This document shows positions 52,326 through 61,771 of a stretch of 64,000 nt of DNA, one piece after another. The stretch is taken from the NCBI RefSeq assembly GCF_003977615.1, contig NZ_RYZR01000006.1, positions 434,001 to 498,000 on the forward strand, written 5' to 3'. Position numbers and translations under genes: made by a program. The notes under the pieces are model-generated. The model saw nothing but the letters and a program-made list of their open reading frames with translations, had not been told where the DNA came from and searched no databases. Position 1 is the first letter of the stretch. Each line of letters begins with the position of its first letter. The DNA comes from Dyella dinghuensis. GTDB taxonomy: Bacteria > Pseudomonadota > Gammaproteobacteria > Xanthomonadales > Rhodanobacteraceae.

Positions 52326-52862
52326 ATGTCCTCTAATCCATCCACCGCTCCTCGCCGGGGCGGCTTGCTGTTCGTGGTACTTGCCGCGGTCGTCGCGATC
52401 GCAGGCGGGGCCTTTTGGTATGCGCACGCCTCCATAAGCGCTCCGAAGTCTGTCGGACACACGGCGAACGACGGCAGCGACGTCGGTGTGATGCTCGGCC
52501 TGGCCGATACGGCCTACCAGCAGAAGAACCTTGTCGCACCGGTCGGCAGCAACGTGTATGAGTTCTACGCCAGCGTGCTGCAGCTCGATCCCGACAACAG
52601 CATCGCGATCCAGCGCCTGAAAGACGCATTCAAGCCCGCGTGCGACGTGGTTGAAAACACCATCAATTCAGGCGATCTGGATGAAGCGCAGCGCGAGCTT
52701 TATCTGCTGCGCCTGTACGATCCGCACAACTACAAGCTGGCGTTACTCGGCAGCGTGCTCGATGCGCAGCGCGTGATCGAGCGCCGTGCGCACGAAGCGG
52801 AAGCGGCGCGTATCCAGTCGCAGCAAGCCGCCGCAAACGGTCAGGCCAACCGCTACTACTGA
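52326..52862 (+). CDS. Membrane-anchored protein of unknown function
   Basis: A 178-aa protein with one transmembrane helix near the N-terminus (about residues 12-34, LLFVVLAAVVAIAGGAFWYAH) and a C-terminal domain that is probably periplasmic, with helical repeat character (FYASVLQLDPDNSIAIQRLKDAF, DLDEAQRELYLLRLYDPHNYKL) reminiscent of tetratricopeptide pairs. It ends in a Gln/Ala-rich helix. It may be a TPR-type scaffold. The upstream gap 52195-52325 contains an AT-rich stretch but no gene. It is convergent with the carbonic anhydrase gene. Confidence 0.7.
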   Translation: MSSNPSTAPRRGGLLFVVLAAVVAIAGGAFWYAHASISAPKSVGHTANDGSDVGVMLGLADTAYQQKNLVAPVGSNVYEFYASVLQLDPDNSIAIQRLKDAFKPACDVVENTINSGDLDEAQRELYLLRLYDPHNYKLALLGSVLDAQRVIERRAHEAEAARIQSQQAAANGQANRYY

Positions 52863-52878
52863 TAACAGGCCTCGCGGT

Positions 52879-53412
52879 TCAACCCGCGAGATAAACATCC
52901 TTCAGCCGCACGTAGTGATCGGCCGAGTAGTGCAGCTGTTCAATCTGCTTGTCAGACAGCTGGCGCACGCACTTGGCTGGATTGCCCACCCACAACTCAC
53001 GCTCGCCGACAACCTTGCCGGGCGGAATCACGCTGCCAGCCGCCACAAAACCGTATTTCTTGATCACGGCGCCATCGAGCACCGTGGCGTGCATGCCGAT
53101 CAGGCAGTAGTCCTCGATCGTGCACGCATGGATGACGGCAGCGTGCCCGATCGTGACGCCTTCACCGACAATGGTCGGAAAACCGCCGGGCGAATACGGG
53201 CCATCGTGCGTGACGTGAATGACGGTGCCATCCTGCACGTTGCTGCGCGCACCGATGCGGATGTAGTGCACATCGCCGCGCAACACGGCGTTCGGCCAGA
53301 TCGATACATCATCGCCGAGCACCACATCGCCGATCACCGTGGCGGCAGGATCGACATAGGCACGCTCGCCAAGCTTGGGCATAACGCCCTTGAAACTGCG
53401 TAAATGATTCAT
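52879..53412 (-). CDS. Gamma-class carbonic anhydrase family protein
   Basis: A 177-aa left-handed beta-helix protein with hexapeptide repeats (for example VIGDVVLGDDVSIWPNAVLRGD and IRIGARSNVQDGTVIHV). The metal-binding histidines are in IHVTHDG and in TIGHAAVIHACTI, so a zinc- or iron-dependent trimeric enzyme is plausible, like the YrdA/PaaY group. It may hydrate CO2, though many relatives have unknown activity. It lies nine bases downstream of the cNMP-patatin gene on the same strand. Confidence 0.9.
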   Translation of the reverse strand: MNHLRSFKGVMPKLGERAYVDPAATVIGDVVLGDDVSIWPNAVLRGDVHYIRIGARSNVQDGTVIHVTHDGPYSPGGFPTIVGEGVTIGHAAVIHACTIEDYCLIGMHATVLDGAVIKKYGFVAAGSVIPPGKVVGERELWVGNPAKCVRQLSDKQIEQLHYSADHYVRLKDVYLAG

Positions 53413-53421
53413 GTACGTATT

Positions 53422-55188
53422 CTATCCGGCGACGGTCATGTCCGCGCCGCTTGCAGGTGAATGGATGCCACGCGCCTGTTGTTCGAGCACGCGAAGCGCC
53501 TCGCGATAACCCGAGTCCACCGCGAGCTGCCAATCTTTCCAGTCGAGCATGCTCACGTGTTCCAGCGGCGGCGTGATCAGCAGATCGGCGGCTTCGATGC
53601 AGTGCTGACTGGTTTCCTCGCTGTTGACCATCGCCGCACGCGTAAGCGTTGAAACCAGACCGGGCCAACCCGTGCCGCGCCGCTGGCGCATCCATAAACG
53701 CCACCACGGTGGCGTAGCGAATTCTTCCGATTGCGCACGCAACGCAATGTCCGCGCGAATGGCCACGGCGGTGATATGCGCGATGCCATCCTCCGCCATT
53801 ACATCGGTCGGAAGATTGTCGACCAGCGCGCCATCGACATAAACATGTCCGCGATGCAGCACCGGCGGCAAAATGCCGGGGATGGAACTGGTCGCACGCA
53901 ACCACAACCAAAGCGGTCCATGCCGATGCACGACCCTGCCCTCGCCCGACAGATTCGTCGACACGCAAAAGAACGGGCGTTCCAGATCCTCGATATCGAT
54001 CGCACCAAATGCACGACGCAACATCATCGCCGCGCGGCGTCCGCGCGTAAGCGCGACAAACGGCAGCGTCCAGTCCGACAGCGGTTTGCCACGCACGAAC
54101 GCTTCGTAATAAATGCGTGTCATGTCGTCGATGCTCCACATATTCGCGACACCCGCACCGATAATCGCGCCGATGCTCGTGCCGCCAATAGCGTCGAACT
54201 CGTGTCCTGCTTCGCCTAATGCGCGTAACGCACCGAGATGCGCCAGTCCGCGAGCACCGCCACCGGCGAGCACCAGACCGCGAGCGTGACCGCTGATCAA
54301 GCGGGCAATGCGTGGAACATCACCTTCGCCACAAACATGGTGGTGATGGATTTCCCCGCTGAAAACCCCAAGCCAACGCCGCGCAGACCCCGGCAAAACA
54401 CGGTGTGCGGGATGGATCAGCAACAAATGCCGCGGACGATGGCGTACGCGCGCCGGATGCCCGGGCGCCGATTCCGGCCAGGGACGTGCCGGCTGCGCGG
54501 CGAGTGCGGGCAGCAACAACACGTCGGCCTGACGCAGACAGCGCAATCGCCAGGATGGATCGCCGGTGCTGTCCAGATAAATCACGAACCGGGCCTGTGC
54601 TTCGCGCTCCGCAAACCAGTCGCTGCCGCGCGTGGCGCCGTGCTCGGCATCGATCACGATACAGTCGCCATACGCTTCCAGCGCCTGCGCCAGCTGCATC
54701 GCCAGACCGCGCACCGGAACATTTTCGTCCACAGGGAGAATCGCAAACGTGCGCGGTTTATCCGGCGATTCGGCGTGACGTTCGCGGCGAAGCAACCGAT
54801 CCATCGCCTGTCGTGCGACGTCGAGCATGGCGCGCGGATGTTGCTCGATCAGATGCTCGAACATGTCGCGATCCAGGCGCAGCAATTCCGAATCGCGCAA
54901 TGCGCGCACGTTGTAACGGAACGCTTCGCCGCTGAGCAGGCTCACCTCGCCCAGGCAGTCGTCCGCTGAAATCTGCCGGATAAGATCCGTCGGACCGTCG
55001 AACACACCCAGGCTGCCGCTGCGCAACAAATACAGCGCCTCCGCCACTTCACCTGCCCTGATCAGGTATTGGCCGCCGGGCAGGCAGATCCAGCGCAGAT
55101 GTTCGGCAAGGGCCGCCCGTTGCGCAGCATTCAGATGCGCGAAAAGGGGAATGCGAGCGATCAGGGCGGGGACATCGGCAGGCAACAT
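53422..55188 (-). CDS. cNMP-binding patatin-like phospholipase
   Basis: A 588-aa protein of the NTE/RssA type. Residues 1 to about 130 form a cyclic-nucleotide-binding domain (IPLFAHLNAAQRAALAEHL, then PGGQYLIRAGEVAEALYLLRSG). A linker of about 170 residues holds an alpha/beta segment. The patatin domain has LAGGGARGLAHLGAL near residue 310, the elbow GGTSIGA with the nucleophile Ser near 340, and DGALVDNLP with the catalytic Asp near 440. Binding of cAMP or c-di-GMP could gate lysophospholipase activity. No membrane helix is obvious. It is co-transcribed with the carbonic anhydrase gene. Confidence 0.88.
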   Translation of the reverse strand: MLPADVPALIARIPLFAHLNAAQRAALAEHLRWICLPGGQYLIRAGEVAEALYLLRSGSLGVFDGPTDLIRQISADDCLGEVSLLSGEAFRYNVRALRDSELLRLDRDMFEHLIEQHPRAMLDVARQAMDRLLRRERHAESPDKPRTFAILPVDENVPVRGLAMQLAQALEAYGDCIVIDAEHGATRGSDWFAEREAQARFVIYLDSTGDPSWRLRCLRQADVLLLPALAAQPARPWPESAPGHPARVRHRPRHLLLIHPAHRVLPGSARRWLGVFSGEIHHHHVCGEGDVPRIARLISGHARGLVLAGGGARGLAHLGALRALGEAGHEFDAIGGTSIGAIIGAGVANMWSIDDMTRIYYEAFVRGKPLSDWTLPFVALTRGRRAAMMLRRAFGAIDIEDLERPFFCVSTNLSGEGRVVHRHGPLWLWLRATSSIPGILPPVLHRGHVYVDGALVDNLPTDVMAEDGIAHITAVAIRADIALRAQSEEFATPPWWRLWMRQRRGTGWPGLVSTLTRAAMVNSEETSQHCIEAADLLITPPLEHVSMLDWKDWQLAVDSGYREALRVLEQQARGIHSPASGADMTVAG

Positions 55189-55313
55189 GTGCGCGATGGT
55201 ACGACGCCCGCGATGACGCCGTGTATCTCGGTACCCAAAACCGAAAAACGCAGGCTCCTGCGCTTGATTTCAGTTCACGCCGACAGCACCCTGTCAGGTC
55301 TAAAGGAGCTTCT

Positions 55314-57371
55314 ATGAGCCAAGACAATCCACTGCTTGCCGACGGCGCGCTGCCGGCGTTTTCGCAGATCCAGCCCGACCAGATCACACCGGCCATCGAT
55401 GCCCTGCTGGCGGATAGCCGCGAGGGTATCGCCGTACTGACAGCACCCGGCGCGCCGCGCGATTTCGATTCGGTGATGTTGCCGCAGGAACGGCTCGATC
55501 AACGCATCGCACACGCATGGTCGCCGGTCTCTCACCTGCATTCGGTCGCCGACAGCGAAGCGTTGCGCAAGGTGTATGGACCGGCGGAAGAAAAGCTCAC
55601 CGAGCATTCCATCGAGCTGGGCCAGAACCGCGAGCTTTATGCAGCCGTGCAAGCGGTGGCGGATGCGCCGGATTTTGCCGCTTTGACGCGCGCACAACGC
55701 GCACTGGTCGAGCACGCGCTGCGTGATTTCAAGCTATCCGGCGTCGCACTCGAAGAACCCGCGCGTTCGCGCTTCCGCGACATCGGCGTGGAATTGAGCA
55801 GGCTGTCTACCGAATTTTCCAACGCCGTGCTCGACGCGACCGATGCATGGCACCAGCACGTCACCGATGAACGTGACCTGGCGGGCATTCCCGAGTCCGG
55901 CCGCGCGGTGCTGCGTCAGTACGCGAAAGAGCAGGGCCTGGATGGTTATCTCGTCACGCTGAAGCAACCCAGCGTGCAAGCGGTCATGACCTATGCCGAC
56001 AATCGCGCACTGCGCGAAGGCGTTTACTGGGCCTATCAAACTCGGGCATCAGATCAGGGCCCGCATGCGGGCAAATACGACAATACCGCGCGTATCGAGC
56101 AGATCATGGCGTTACGTCATGAAGCCGCGCAATTACTGGGCTTTGCCAACGCGGCGGAAGAATCGCTGGCCACGAAGATGGCCTCGGCAACGAATGAAGT
56201 ACTAGCCTTCCTGCGCGATCTCGCTGCGCGTGCCAAACCCGTTGCGCAGAAAGAGCTGGCGACGCTGCGCGAGTTTGCATCGAGCGAGCTCAAGCTCGAT
56301 AACCTCGAATCGTGGGATGTCGCTTACGCGTCCGAAAAGCTGCGGCAGAAGCAATACGCACTCGACGAAGAACAGCTCAAACCTTATTTCCCACTACCCG
56401 CCGTCATCGACGGATTGTTCGGCTTGGTGCAACGCCTCTACGGCATCACCTTGACGCCACGCGACGGCGTCGATGTCTGGCATCCGGACGTGCGCTACTA
56501 CGATGTGGTCGACAAAGACGGCCGCATCTTCGCCGGTGCGTATATCGATCTCTACGCACGCGGTGGAAAACGCGGCGGCGCGTGGATGGATGTGTGCCGC
56601 GCGCGGTTCGACGACGGCGTCACGCCGCAAATGCCGGTTGCCTTCCTTACCTGCAACTTTGCGCCGCCAACGGAAGGCCGCCCTGCGTTACTCACGCACG
56701 ACGATGCGCTCACGCTCTTCCACGAATTCGGCCACGGTTTCCATCATCTATTGACCGAAGTGCCGCTGCCTTCGGTGGGCGGTATCGATGGCGTCGAATG
56801 GGACGCAGTGGAACTGCCCAGCCAATTCATGGAGAACTTCGGCTGGAATCGCGAAGCGCTGGATCTGTTCGCCAAGCATTGGGAGACCGGCGAACGGCTG
56901 CCGGATCAATTGTTCGAGCGCATGCTCGCTGCACGCCATTTTCACGCGGGCTTGTTCCTCGTGCGCCAGCTCGAATTCGCGCTGTTCGATTTTCTCTTGC
57001 ACCTCGAATACGACCCCGCCAAAGGCGCACGCACGCTCGAAGTGCTGGAAGAGGCGCGTAGCGAAGTTGCCGTGCTGCATCCGCCGGCATGGCAGCGTTT
57101 TCCGCATGCGTTCGGCCACATCTTTGCGGGCGGTTACGCGGCCGGCTATTACAGCTATCTGTGGGCGGAGCTGCTCAGCGCCGACGCATTCGAGGCCTTT
57201 GAGGAAAAGGCCACCACCGGCCAAAGCGTGATCGACGCGACGGCCGGCGAGCGTTTCCGCCGGGAAATTCTCGCGGTCGGCGCCAGCCGCCCCGCACTTG
57301 AGAGCTTCATCGCCTTCCGCGGCCGCAAGCCCGAGCCGGAAGCCTTACTGCGCAGCCACGGTCTGGCGTGA
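55314..57371 (+). CDS. prlC: M3 family oligopeptidase A
   Basis: A 685-aa zinc metallopeptidase. The HEFGH motif is at residues 470-474 within LTLFHEFGHGFHHLL, and the third zinc ligand Glu is about 26 residues later in the IDGVEWDAVELPSQFMENF region. The N-terminal half is the helical M3 cap. Its length equals E. coli oligopeptidase A. It degrades short peptides, including cleaved signal peptides, in the cytoplasm; no signal peptide is present. The ATG at 55314 follows AAAGGAG. It is divergent from the cNMP-patatin gene. Confidence 0.94.
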   Translation: MSQDNPLLADGALPAFSQIQPDQITPAIDALLADSREGIAVLTAPGAPRDFDSVMLPQERLDQRIAHAWSPVSHLHSVADSEALRKVYGPAEEKLTEHSIELGQNRELYAAVQAVADAPDFAALTRAQRALVEHALRDFKLSGVALEEPARSRFRDIGVELSRLSTEFSNAVLDATDAWHQHVTDERDLAGIPESGRAVLRQYAKEQGLDGYLVTLKQPSVQAVMTYADNRALREGVYWAYQTRASDQGPHAGKYDNTARIEQIMALRHEAAQLLGFANAAEESLATKMASATNEVLAFLRDLAARAKPVAQKELATLREFASSELKLDNLESWDVAYASEKLRQKQYALDEEQLKPYFPLPAVIDGLFGLVQRLYGITLTPRDGVDVWHPDVRYYDVVDKDGRIFAGAYIDLYARGGKRGGAWMDVCRARFDDGVTPQMPVAFLTCNFAPPTEGRPALLTHDDALTLFHEFGHGFHHLLTEVPLPSVGGIDGVEWDAVELPSQFMENFGWNREALDLFAKHWETGERLPDQLFERMLAARHFHAGLFLVRQLEFALFDFLLHLEYDPAKGARTLEVLEEARSEVAVLHPPAWQRFPHAFGHIFAGGYAAGYYSYLWAELLSADAFEAFEEKATTGQSVIDATAGERFRREILAVGASRPALESFIAFRGRKPEPEALLRSHGLA

Positions 57372-57528
57372 GCTTTTGCGGGCGCCCCCCTGCGACTCAG
57401 TGGGGCGCCCGGGCGCGTGGCAGGCTCGCCACGAGGCAGCAAACCGAGTCACAATCGGCCGGGAAACGCGCTGTCAGTATCGTCATCGGTAACCGCCAAC
57501 CGACACGGTCGTTGATCAGGGATCAGCC

Positions 57529-58431
57529 ATGAACGCCATCACCCATCTGCCTTCCGAGTGGCACAACTGGATACGTGAGAACCTGGCACGCGGCTGCGCA
57601 CCGCAATCGTTGATCGAAGACATGGTGCGCAATCGCTTCGATCCGGTCTTCGCACGCGCGGCAGTCAACGGCGTGATGACCAACAGCTCACCCTTCAGCA
57701 CGCCTGCCGAGCCGCACGCAAAAGCCGCGACCGGCTTCATCTACGAACAGCCGCGTCTGCCCGCTGGCAACATCATCCGAACATCCGACCGCGAAGTGCG
57801 CGTCGCCATGCGCACCAACCGGCCGGTCATCGCCGTGCTCGACGGCGTGCTGAGCCATGACGAATGCGATGAAATGATCCGCCGTTCCGCCGACAAGATG
57901 CATCGTTCCACCACGGTAGATCCGCTGACCGGCAAACACGAAGTCATCGCTGATCGCAGCAGCGAAGGCACTTTCTTCGCACTCAATGCCGATCCGTTCA
58001 TCGCACGCATCGATCAGCGCGTAGCCGAAATCATGAGCTGGCCCACCGATCACGGCGAAGGCCTGCAGGTGCTGCACTACGGCACGGGCGGCGAATACAA
58101 GCCGCACTTCGATTACTTTCCGCCGGAAGATCCAGGCAGCCACGTGCAAATGACCATCGGCGGCCAGCGTGTTTCCACCCTGGTGATGTATTTGAACGAT
58201 GTGGAAGAGGGCGGCACCACCATCTTTCCCGACGTGGGCCTGGAAGTCGTGCCGAAAAAAGGTTCAGCCGTCTATTTCGAATACACCAACAGCAAGAACC
58301 AGCTCGATCGCCTCACTTTGCACGGCGGCTCGCCGGTCACGCGTGGCGAGAAGTGGATCGTCACGAAGTGGATGCGGCAGCGGCGTTATGGCGAAATGAC
58401 GACGCCCGCAAACGCAGAAATGACGAAGTAA
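57529..58431 (+). CDS. 2-oxoglutarate/Fe(II) oxygenase (prolyl 4-hydroxylase type)
   Basis: A 300-aa enzyme. The C-terminal P4Hc domain (about residues 95-290) has the iron triad His193-x-Asp195 in YKPHFDYF and His265 in LTLHGG, and the 2-oxoglutarate-binding Lys275 in GEKW. The first 90 or so residues, with a WIRENLARGCAPQSLIEDM helix, are an N-terminal extension often seen in bacterial homologues. It should hydroxylate a protein or peptide proline, or another substrate, in the cytoplasm. The ATG at 57529 is the first in frame. It is convergent with fbp and ends in a strong hairpin. Confidence 0.9.
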   Translation: MNAITHLPSEWHNWIRENLARGCAPQSLIEDMVRNRFDPVFARAAVNGVMTNSSPFSTPAEPHAKAATGFIYEQPRLPAGNIIRTSDREVRVAMRTNRPVIAVLDGVLSHDECDEMIRRSADKMHRSTTVDPLTGKHEVIADRSSEGTFFALNADPFIARIDQRVAEIMSWPTDHGEGLQVLHYGTGGEYKPHFDYFPPEDPGSHVQMTIGGQRVSTLVMYLNDVEEGGTTIFPDVGLEVVPKKGSAVYFEYTNSKNQLDRLTLHGGSPVTRGEKWIVTKWMRQRRYGEMTTPANAEMTK

Positions 58432-58435
58432 ATAA

Positions 58436-58464
58436 CGAAGCGCGATCCAAAAGATCGCGCTTCG
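58436..58464. terminator. Bidirectional hairpin between oxygenase and fbp
   Basis: A perfect 12-bp stem CGAAGCGCGATC/GATCGCGCTTCG with a CAAAA loop lies five bases after the oxygenase stop and 17 bases from the fbp stop. The minus-strand side is followed by a T-rich tract. Confidence 0.75.
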
Positions 58465-58480
58465 CACATCGAGGTCTTGC

Positions 58481-59497
58481 CTAACACTGCGCGCCGTCGG
58501 CGACCAGGTGGTAGTGCGTGGCGACTTCGATTTCCTTCTTCGAACCGAGGAACACCGGCACGCGCTGGTGTAGTCCTGTGGGCTGAAGATCGAGAATGCG
58601 CTCGCGGCCGGTGGTCGCAGCGCCGCCGGCCTGTTCGACGATGAACGCCATCGGGTTGGCCTCATACATCAGACGCAGCTTGCCGCCTTTGCTCTTGATC
58701 TTCGCATCCAGCGGATAGAAGAACACGCCGCCGCGCGTGATGATGCGATGCACGTCCGCGACCATCGACGCGACCCAGCGCATATTGAAATCCCTGGCGC
58801 GCGGACCGTCCGTGCCGGCCAGCAGTTCGCCGATGTAGCGTTGCATCGGTGGTTCCCAGTGACGCTGGTTGGACATGTTGATCGCGAATTCGCCGGTTTC
58901 TTCCGGGATTTGAATCGCGCGGCGGCTGAGCGTGAAGCTGCCCACTTCGCGATCGAGCGTGAACTCGTGTGTGCCGTGACCGAAGGTCAGCACCAGCACC
59001 GTAGCCGGACCGTACACGACATAACCTGCCGCGAGCTGCGTGGTGCCCTTCTGCAGGAAGTGTTCCGCCTTCGGTTCCGTGATGCCATCGGGACAACGCA
59101 GTACCGAGAAGATCGTGCCGACGGAAATGTTCACGTCGATGTTCGAGCTGCCATCCAGCGGATCGAACAGCAACAGATGATGGCCCTTCGGATACATATC
59201 GGGAATCGGCTGCGGATCTTCCATCTCCTCTGACGCGCACGCCGCAAGCTGGCCGCCCCACGCGTTCGCCTCGAGCAGAATTTCATTGGAGATCACATCC
59301 AGCTTCTTCTGCGCCTCGCCCTGAATGTTGCCGGTGCCCGCTTCGCCCAGCACGCCACCCAATGCGCCCTTGTTGGTTGCCACGGCGATGCGCTTGCAGG
59401 CGCGGGCGACCACTTCGATCAGCAGCGAGAGTTCGGCATTCACACGGCCGGCACGGCGTTCCTCGATCAGGAACTGGATCAGCGAAATGGGCTTCAT
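58481..59497 (-). CDS. fbp: Class I fructose-1,6-bisphosphatase
   Basis: A 338-aa inositol-phosphatase-fold enzyme of gluconeogenesis that hydrolyses fructose 1,6-bisphosphate. The metal-binding motif [23 protein letters not shown] is at about residues 108-130, with the Glu of CASEEMEDP before it. The substrate loop and the C-terminal [10 protein letters not shown]-type segment ([14 protein letters not shown]) are present. The length is the same as the family norm (about 330-340). The ATG at 59497 is the family start. It is divergent from the DJ-1-like gene. Confidence 0.96.
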   Translation of the reverse strand: MKPISLIQFLIEERRAGRVNAELSLLIEVVARACKRIAVATNKGALGGVLGEAGTGNIQGEAQKKLDVISNEILLEANAWGGQLAACASEEMEDPQPIPDMYPKGHHLLLFDPLDGSSNIDVNISVGTIFSVLRCPDGITEPKAEHFLQKGTTQLAAGYVVYGPATVLVLTFGHGTHEFTLDREVGSFTLSRRAIQIPEETGEFAINMSNQRHWEPPMQRYIGELLAGTDGPRARDFNMRWVASMVADVHRIITRGGVFFYPLDAKIKSKGGKLRLMYEANPMAFIVEQAGGAATTGRERILDLQPTGLHQRVPVFLGSKKEIEVATHYHLVADGAQC

Positions 59498-59648
59498 GGC
59501 GGACCTGTAGGTAAAGAGACCGCCATTTTCCCGGGTCCGCCTCCGGCGCGCCAGCGATATGGCTGAACCGGCCTCGATCCTTCTGCTGACAACACGCTGG
59601 CAGTAGGTGGGGCGCAAGCTTCATGTCATCGAAAAAGGAGGGGCGATC

Positions 59649-60269
59649 ATGCGCGACACGGTTTATGTGCTGGTTTTCGAAGGATTTGCCGATTGGCAGG
59701 TGGCGCTGGCACTCAGCGAAATCCGCCGGCCGGGCGACTGGGAGGTGTACACGGTCGGTTTCAGCCGCGAAAGCGTGACGTCGCTGAGCGGCCTGCGTGT
59801 GGCACCGGATTGCAGCCTGGACGAGCTGGATCTGGATGCGGTGGCGTTGCTGATCTTGCCGGGCGGTCACGTATGGTTGCCGGCAAACAGCGAGCAAATC
59901 ACCCGCACGGCTCGTCGCGTTCACGACGCGGGTGCGCCGGTGGCAGCGATCGACGATGGCGTGCTCGTGCTTGCACGCGCCGGTTTGATCGATCACTGCC
60001 GGCACACCGCCAACTGGGCGGCGCATCTGGGCCGCGAAGTGCCTGCGTACAAAGGCCACGAGCAATACGACGCGAACGTGCTCGCGGTCAGCGATGGCGG
60101 CGTCATCACCGCCAGTCATCTGGGCAGCGTGGAATTCGCACGCGAAATCATCCACACGCTGGATTTGTACAGCGCCAGCGATCGGCATCACTGGTATCGG
60201 CTTTTCAAACACGCCATTCCACCGCCGTGGTTTGCGGGTGAACCCACTGAAATCATCCGCGCCGCGTGA
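59649..60269 (+). CDS. DJ-1/PfpI superfamily protein with altered active site
   Basis: A 206-aa protein of the DJ-1/PfpI (ThiJ, YdeA-like) fold, starting MRDTVYVLVFEGFADWQVALAL and with LLILPGGHVWLP near residues 75-86. In relatives the nucleophile elbow is AAIC followed by an aspartate and glycine; here it is AAIDDGVLVLA, so the cysteine position (residue 102) is aspartate. The protein therefore probably lacks the classic cysteine-dependent chemistry. The ATG at 59649 has a strong AAGGAGGGG upstream. It begins a row of rightward genes. Confidence 0.85.
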   Translation: MRDTVYVLVFEGFADWQVALALSEIRRPGDWEVYTVGFSRESVTSLSGLRVAPDCSLDELDLDAVALLILPGGHVWLPANSEQITRTARRVHDAGAPVAAIDDGVLVLARAGLIDHCRHTANWAAHLGREVPAYKGHEQYDANVLAVSDGGVITASHLGSVEFAREIIHTLDLYSASDRHHWYRLFKHAIPPPWFAGEPTEIIRAA

Positions 60270-60279
60270 GGAGTTCGTC

Positions 60280-60549
60280 ATGAAAAATCTGACTCATCGC
60301 ATCCTGATGGCCTATCGCCCGCTCTACATGCGCGGTTTGCTGATGGATGGGCAATACAAGGCGCCCGGTGCCGAACCGAAGCCGCCCGTCAAAGGCAGCA
60401 AGGTGATTCATCTCGTGCCGGCGTTCGAACCAAGACGCACGCGCGTCTTGCACGTCACGCCAGCTGCCGCTTTCACCGGTCTTTTGGCGCGTTTCGCGAG
60501 ATTTGTCGCGGGGCCTTCCATCAAACCCAGCGCCAAGTTGCATCGCTGA
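60280..60549 (+). CDS. Small basic protein of unknown function
   Basis: An 89-aa ORF that starts ten bases after the DJ-1-like stop with a GTGAGGAG Shine-Dalgarno. It is basic and Pro/Arg rich, with the N-terminus MKNLTHRILMAYRPLYMRGLL and a C-terminal amphipathic helix (AAAFTGLLARFARFVAG). No signal peptide or domain is evident. Close spacing and a good RBS argue for translation together with the upstream gene. Confidence 0.65.
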   Translation: MKNLTHRILMAYRPLYMRGLLMDGQYKAPGAEPKPPVKGSKVIHLVPAFEPRRTRVLHVTPAAAFTGLLARFARFVAGPSIKPSAKLHR

Positions 60550-60587
60550 AACGCGAGTAACGCGATCTACTCAACAGGAACGTCGAC

Positions 60588-60992
60588 ATGCAAAAGACTT
60601 ATCACGGAAGCTGCCATTGCGGTGCGGTGAAGATCGAAGCCGATATCGACTTCGCGCACGGTACGGGACGCTGCAACTGTTCGATATGTGCGAAAACGCG
60701 GCAGTGGGGTGTGATCGTCAAACCCGAAGCGTTTCGCCTGATCAGCGGCGAAAACGAGATGACCGACTACCAGTTCGGCTCCTACATGATGCATCACCTG
60801 TTTTGCCGCCGCTGCGGTGTGCGCGTGTTCGGTAAAGGTCATCTCGATGTGTTGGGCGGCGATTTCTACAGCGTTTATCTGGCAAGCCTCGACGATGCAG
60901 AGCCGGTCGAACTGATCGAAGCGCCCATGCATTTCAGCGACGGCCGCAACAACAACTGGCAATCGACGCCTGCCGAAACACGACATCTGTGA
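60588..60992 (+). CDS. GFA family protein (CENP-V fold)
   Basis: A 134-aa zinc protein of the glutathione-dependent formaldehyde-activating (GFA/CENP-V) family. Conserved Cys clusters are GSCHCGAV near residue 6, [10 protein letters not shown] near residue 27, and [11 protein letters not shown] near residue 70, matching two zinc sites. Members bind glutathione adducts; whether it activates formaldehyde here is not known. It lies between the 89-aa gene and a GST with gaps under 40 bp. Confidence 0.88.
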   Translation: MQKTYHGSCHCGAVKIEADIDFAHGTGRCNCSICAKTRQWGVIVKPEAFRLISGENEMTDYQFGSYMMHHLFCRRCGVRVFGKGHLDVLGGDFYSVYLASLDDAEPVELIEAPMHFSDGRNNNWQSTPAETRHL

Positions 60993-61017
60993 CTCATTAC
61001 GACGCGGAGCTTATGTC

Positions 61018-61647
61018 ATGACATCGAAAATCGATTTCTACCACGCACCCAACAGCCGCTCGGGCGGCACGCTCGCGCTGCTCGAAGAACTGGGTGTGGA
61101 TTACAACCTGCACCTGATCAATCTGAAATCCGGCGAGCAGCGGCAGTCGGCGTATCGGCACATCAATCCGATGGGCAAGGTGCCGGCGATTCGTCATCTC
61201 GACACGCTGATCACCGAACAACCGGCCGTGTTCCTTTATCTCGCCGATCTGTTTGCCGAAAAGGGATTGGCGCCGGCCCTTGGCGATCCTTTGCGCGGGC
61301 CCTATGTGCGCTGGCTGGTCTATTACGGTTCGTCGTTCGAGCCGGCTGTCGTCGATCGCTCTTCCAAGCGCGAACCGGTTGCGCCGAGCACATCGCCGTA
61401 CGGTACGTGGGACGACGTCTACAACACGGTCACCGGCCAGCTCGAAAAAGGCCCTTACCTGCTGGGCGAGCGATTCACCGCAGCAGATGTGCTCTGGGGC
61501 GGTGCGTTGCATTGGATGGCGCTGTTCAAAATCATGCCGGAAACACCTGCCGTACGTACGTACATCGATCGGGTGGTCACGCGGCCCGCAATCCAGCGCG
61601 CCGCAGCGAAAGATGTCGAATACGCCGCGCAACAGGCGGCTGCCTGA
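61018..61647 (+). CDS. Glutathione S-transferase family protein
   Basis: A 209-aa GST. The thioredoxin-like domain begins SKIDFYHAPNSRSGGTLALLEELG and includes the NPMGKVPAIRH and EQPAVFLYLADLF segments that bind glutathione; the Ser of SRS is the likely activating residue. The helical domain has GERFTAADVLWGGAL, the N-capping box. It follows the GFA gene by 25 bp and may share its glutathione-linked substrate. Confidence 0.88.
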   Translation: MTSKIDFYHAPNSRSGGTLALLEELGVDYNLHLINLKSGEQRQSAYRHINPMGKVPAIRHLDTLITEQPAVFLYLADLFAEKGLAPALGDPLRGPYVRWLVYYGSSFEPAVVDRSSKREPVAPSTSPYGTWDDVYNTVTGQLEKGPYLLGERFTAADVLWGGALHWMALFKIMPETPAVRTYIDRVVTRPAIQRAAAKDVEYAAQQAAA

Positions 61648-61771
61648 GCGGCACGGGCAGGTTGACGATCATGCATACCGGCAGCTTGCCCATGTCTGTC
61701 TCACGTACTGCGACGATGACACGTGACTTCGGACGCTGGCTCATAACCGCCGCGTGGGCGATCATGTGGCA

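Noticed and set aside
53545-53560. A CACGTG-containing motif as a third parS site
   Set aside because: The flanks do not match TGTT and AACA, so it is a chance CACGTG.
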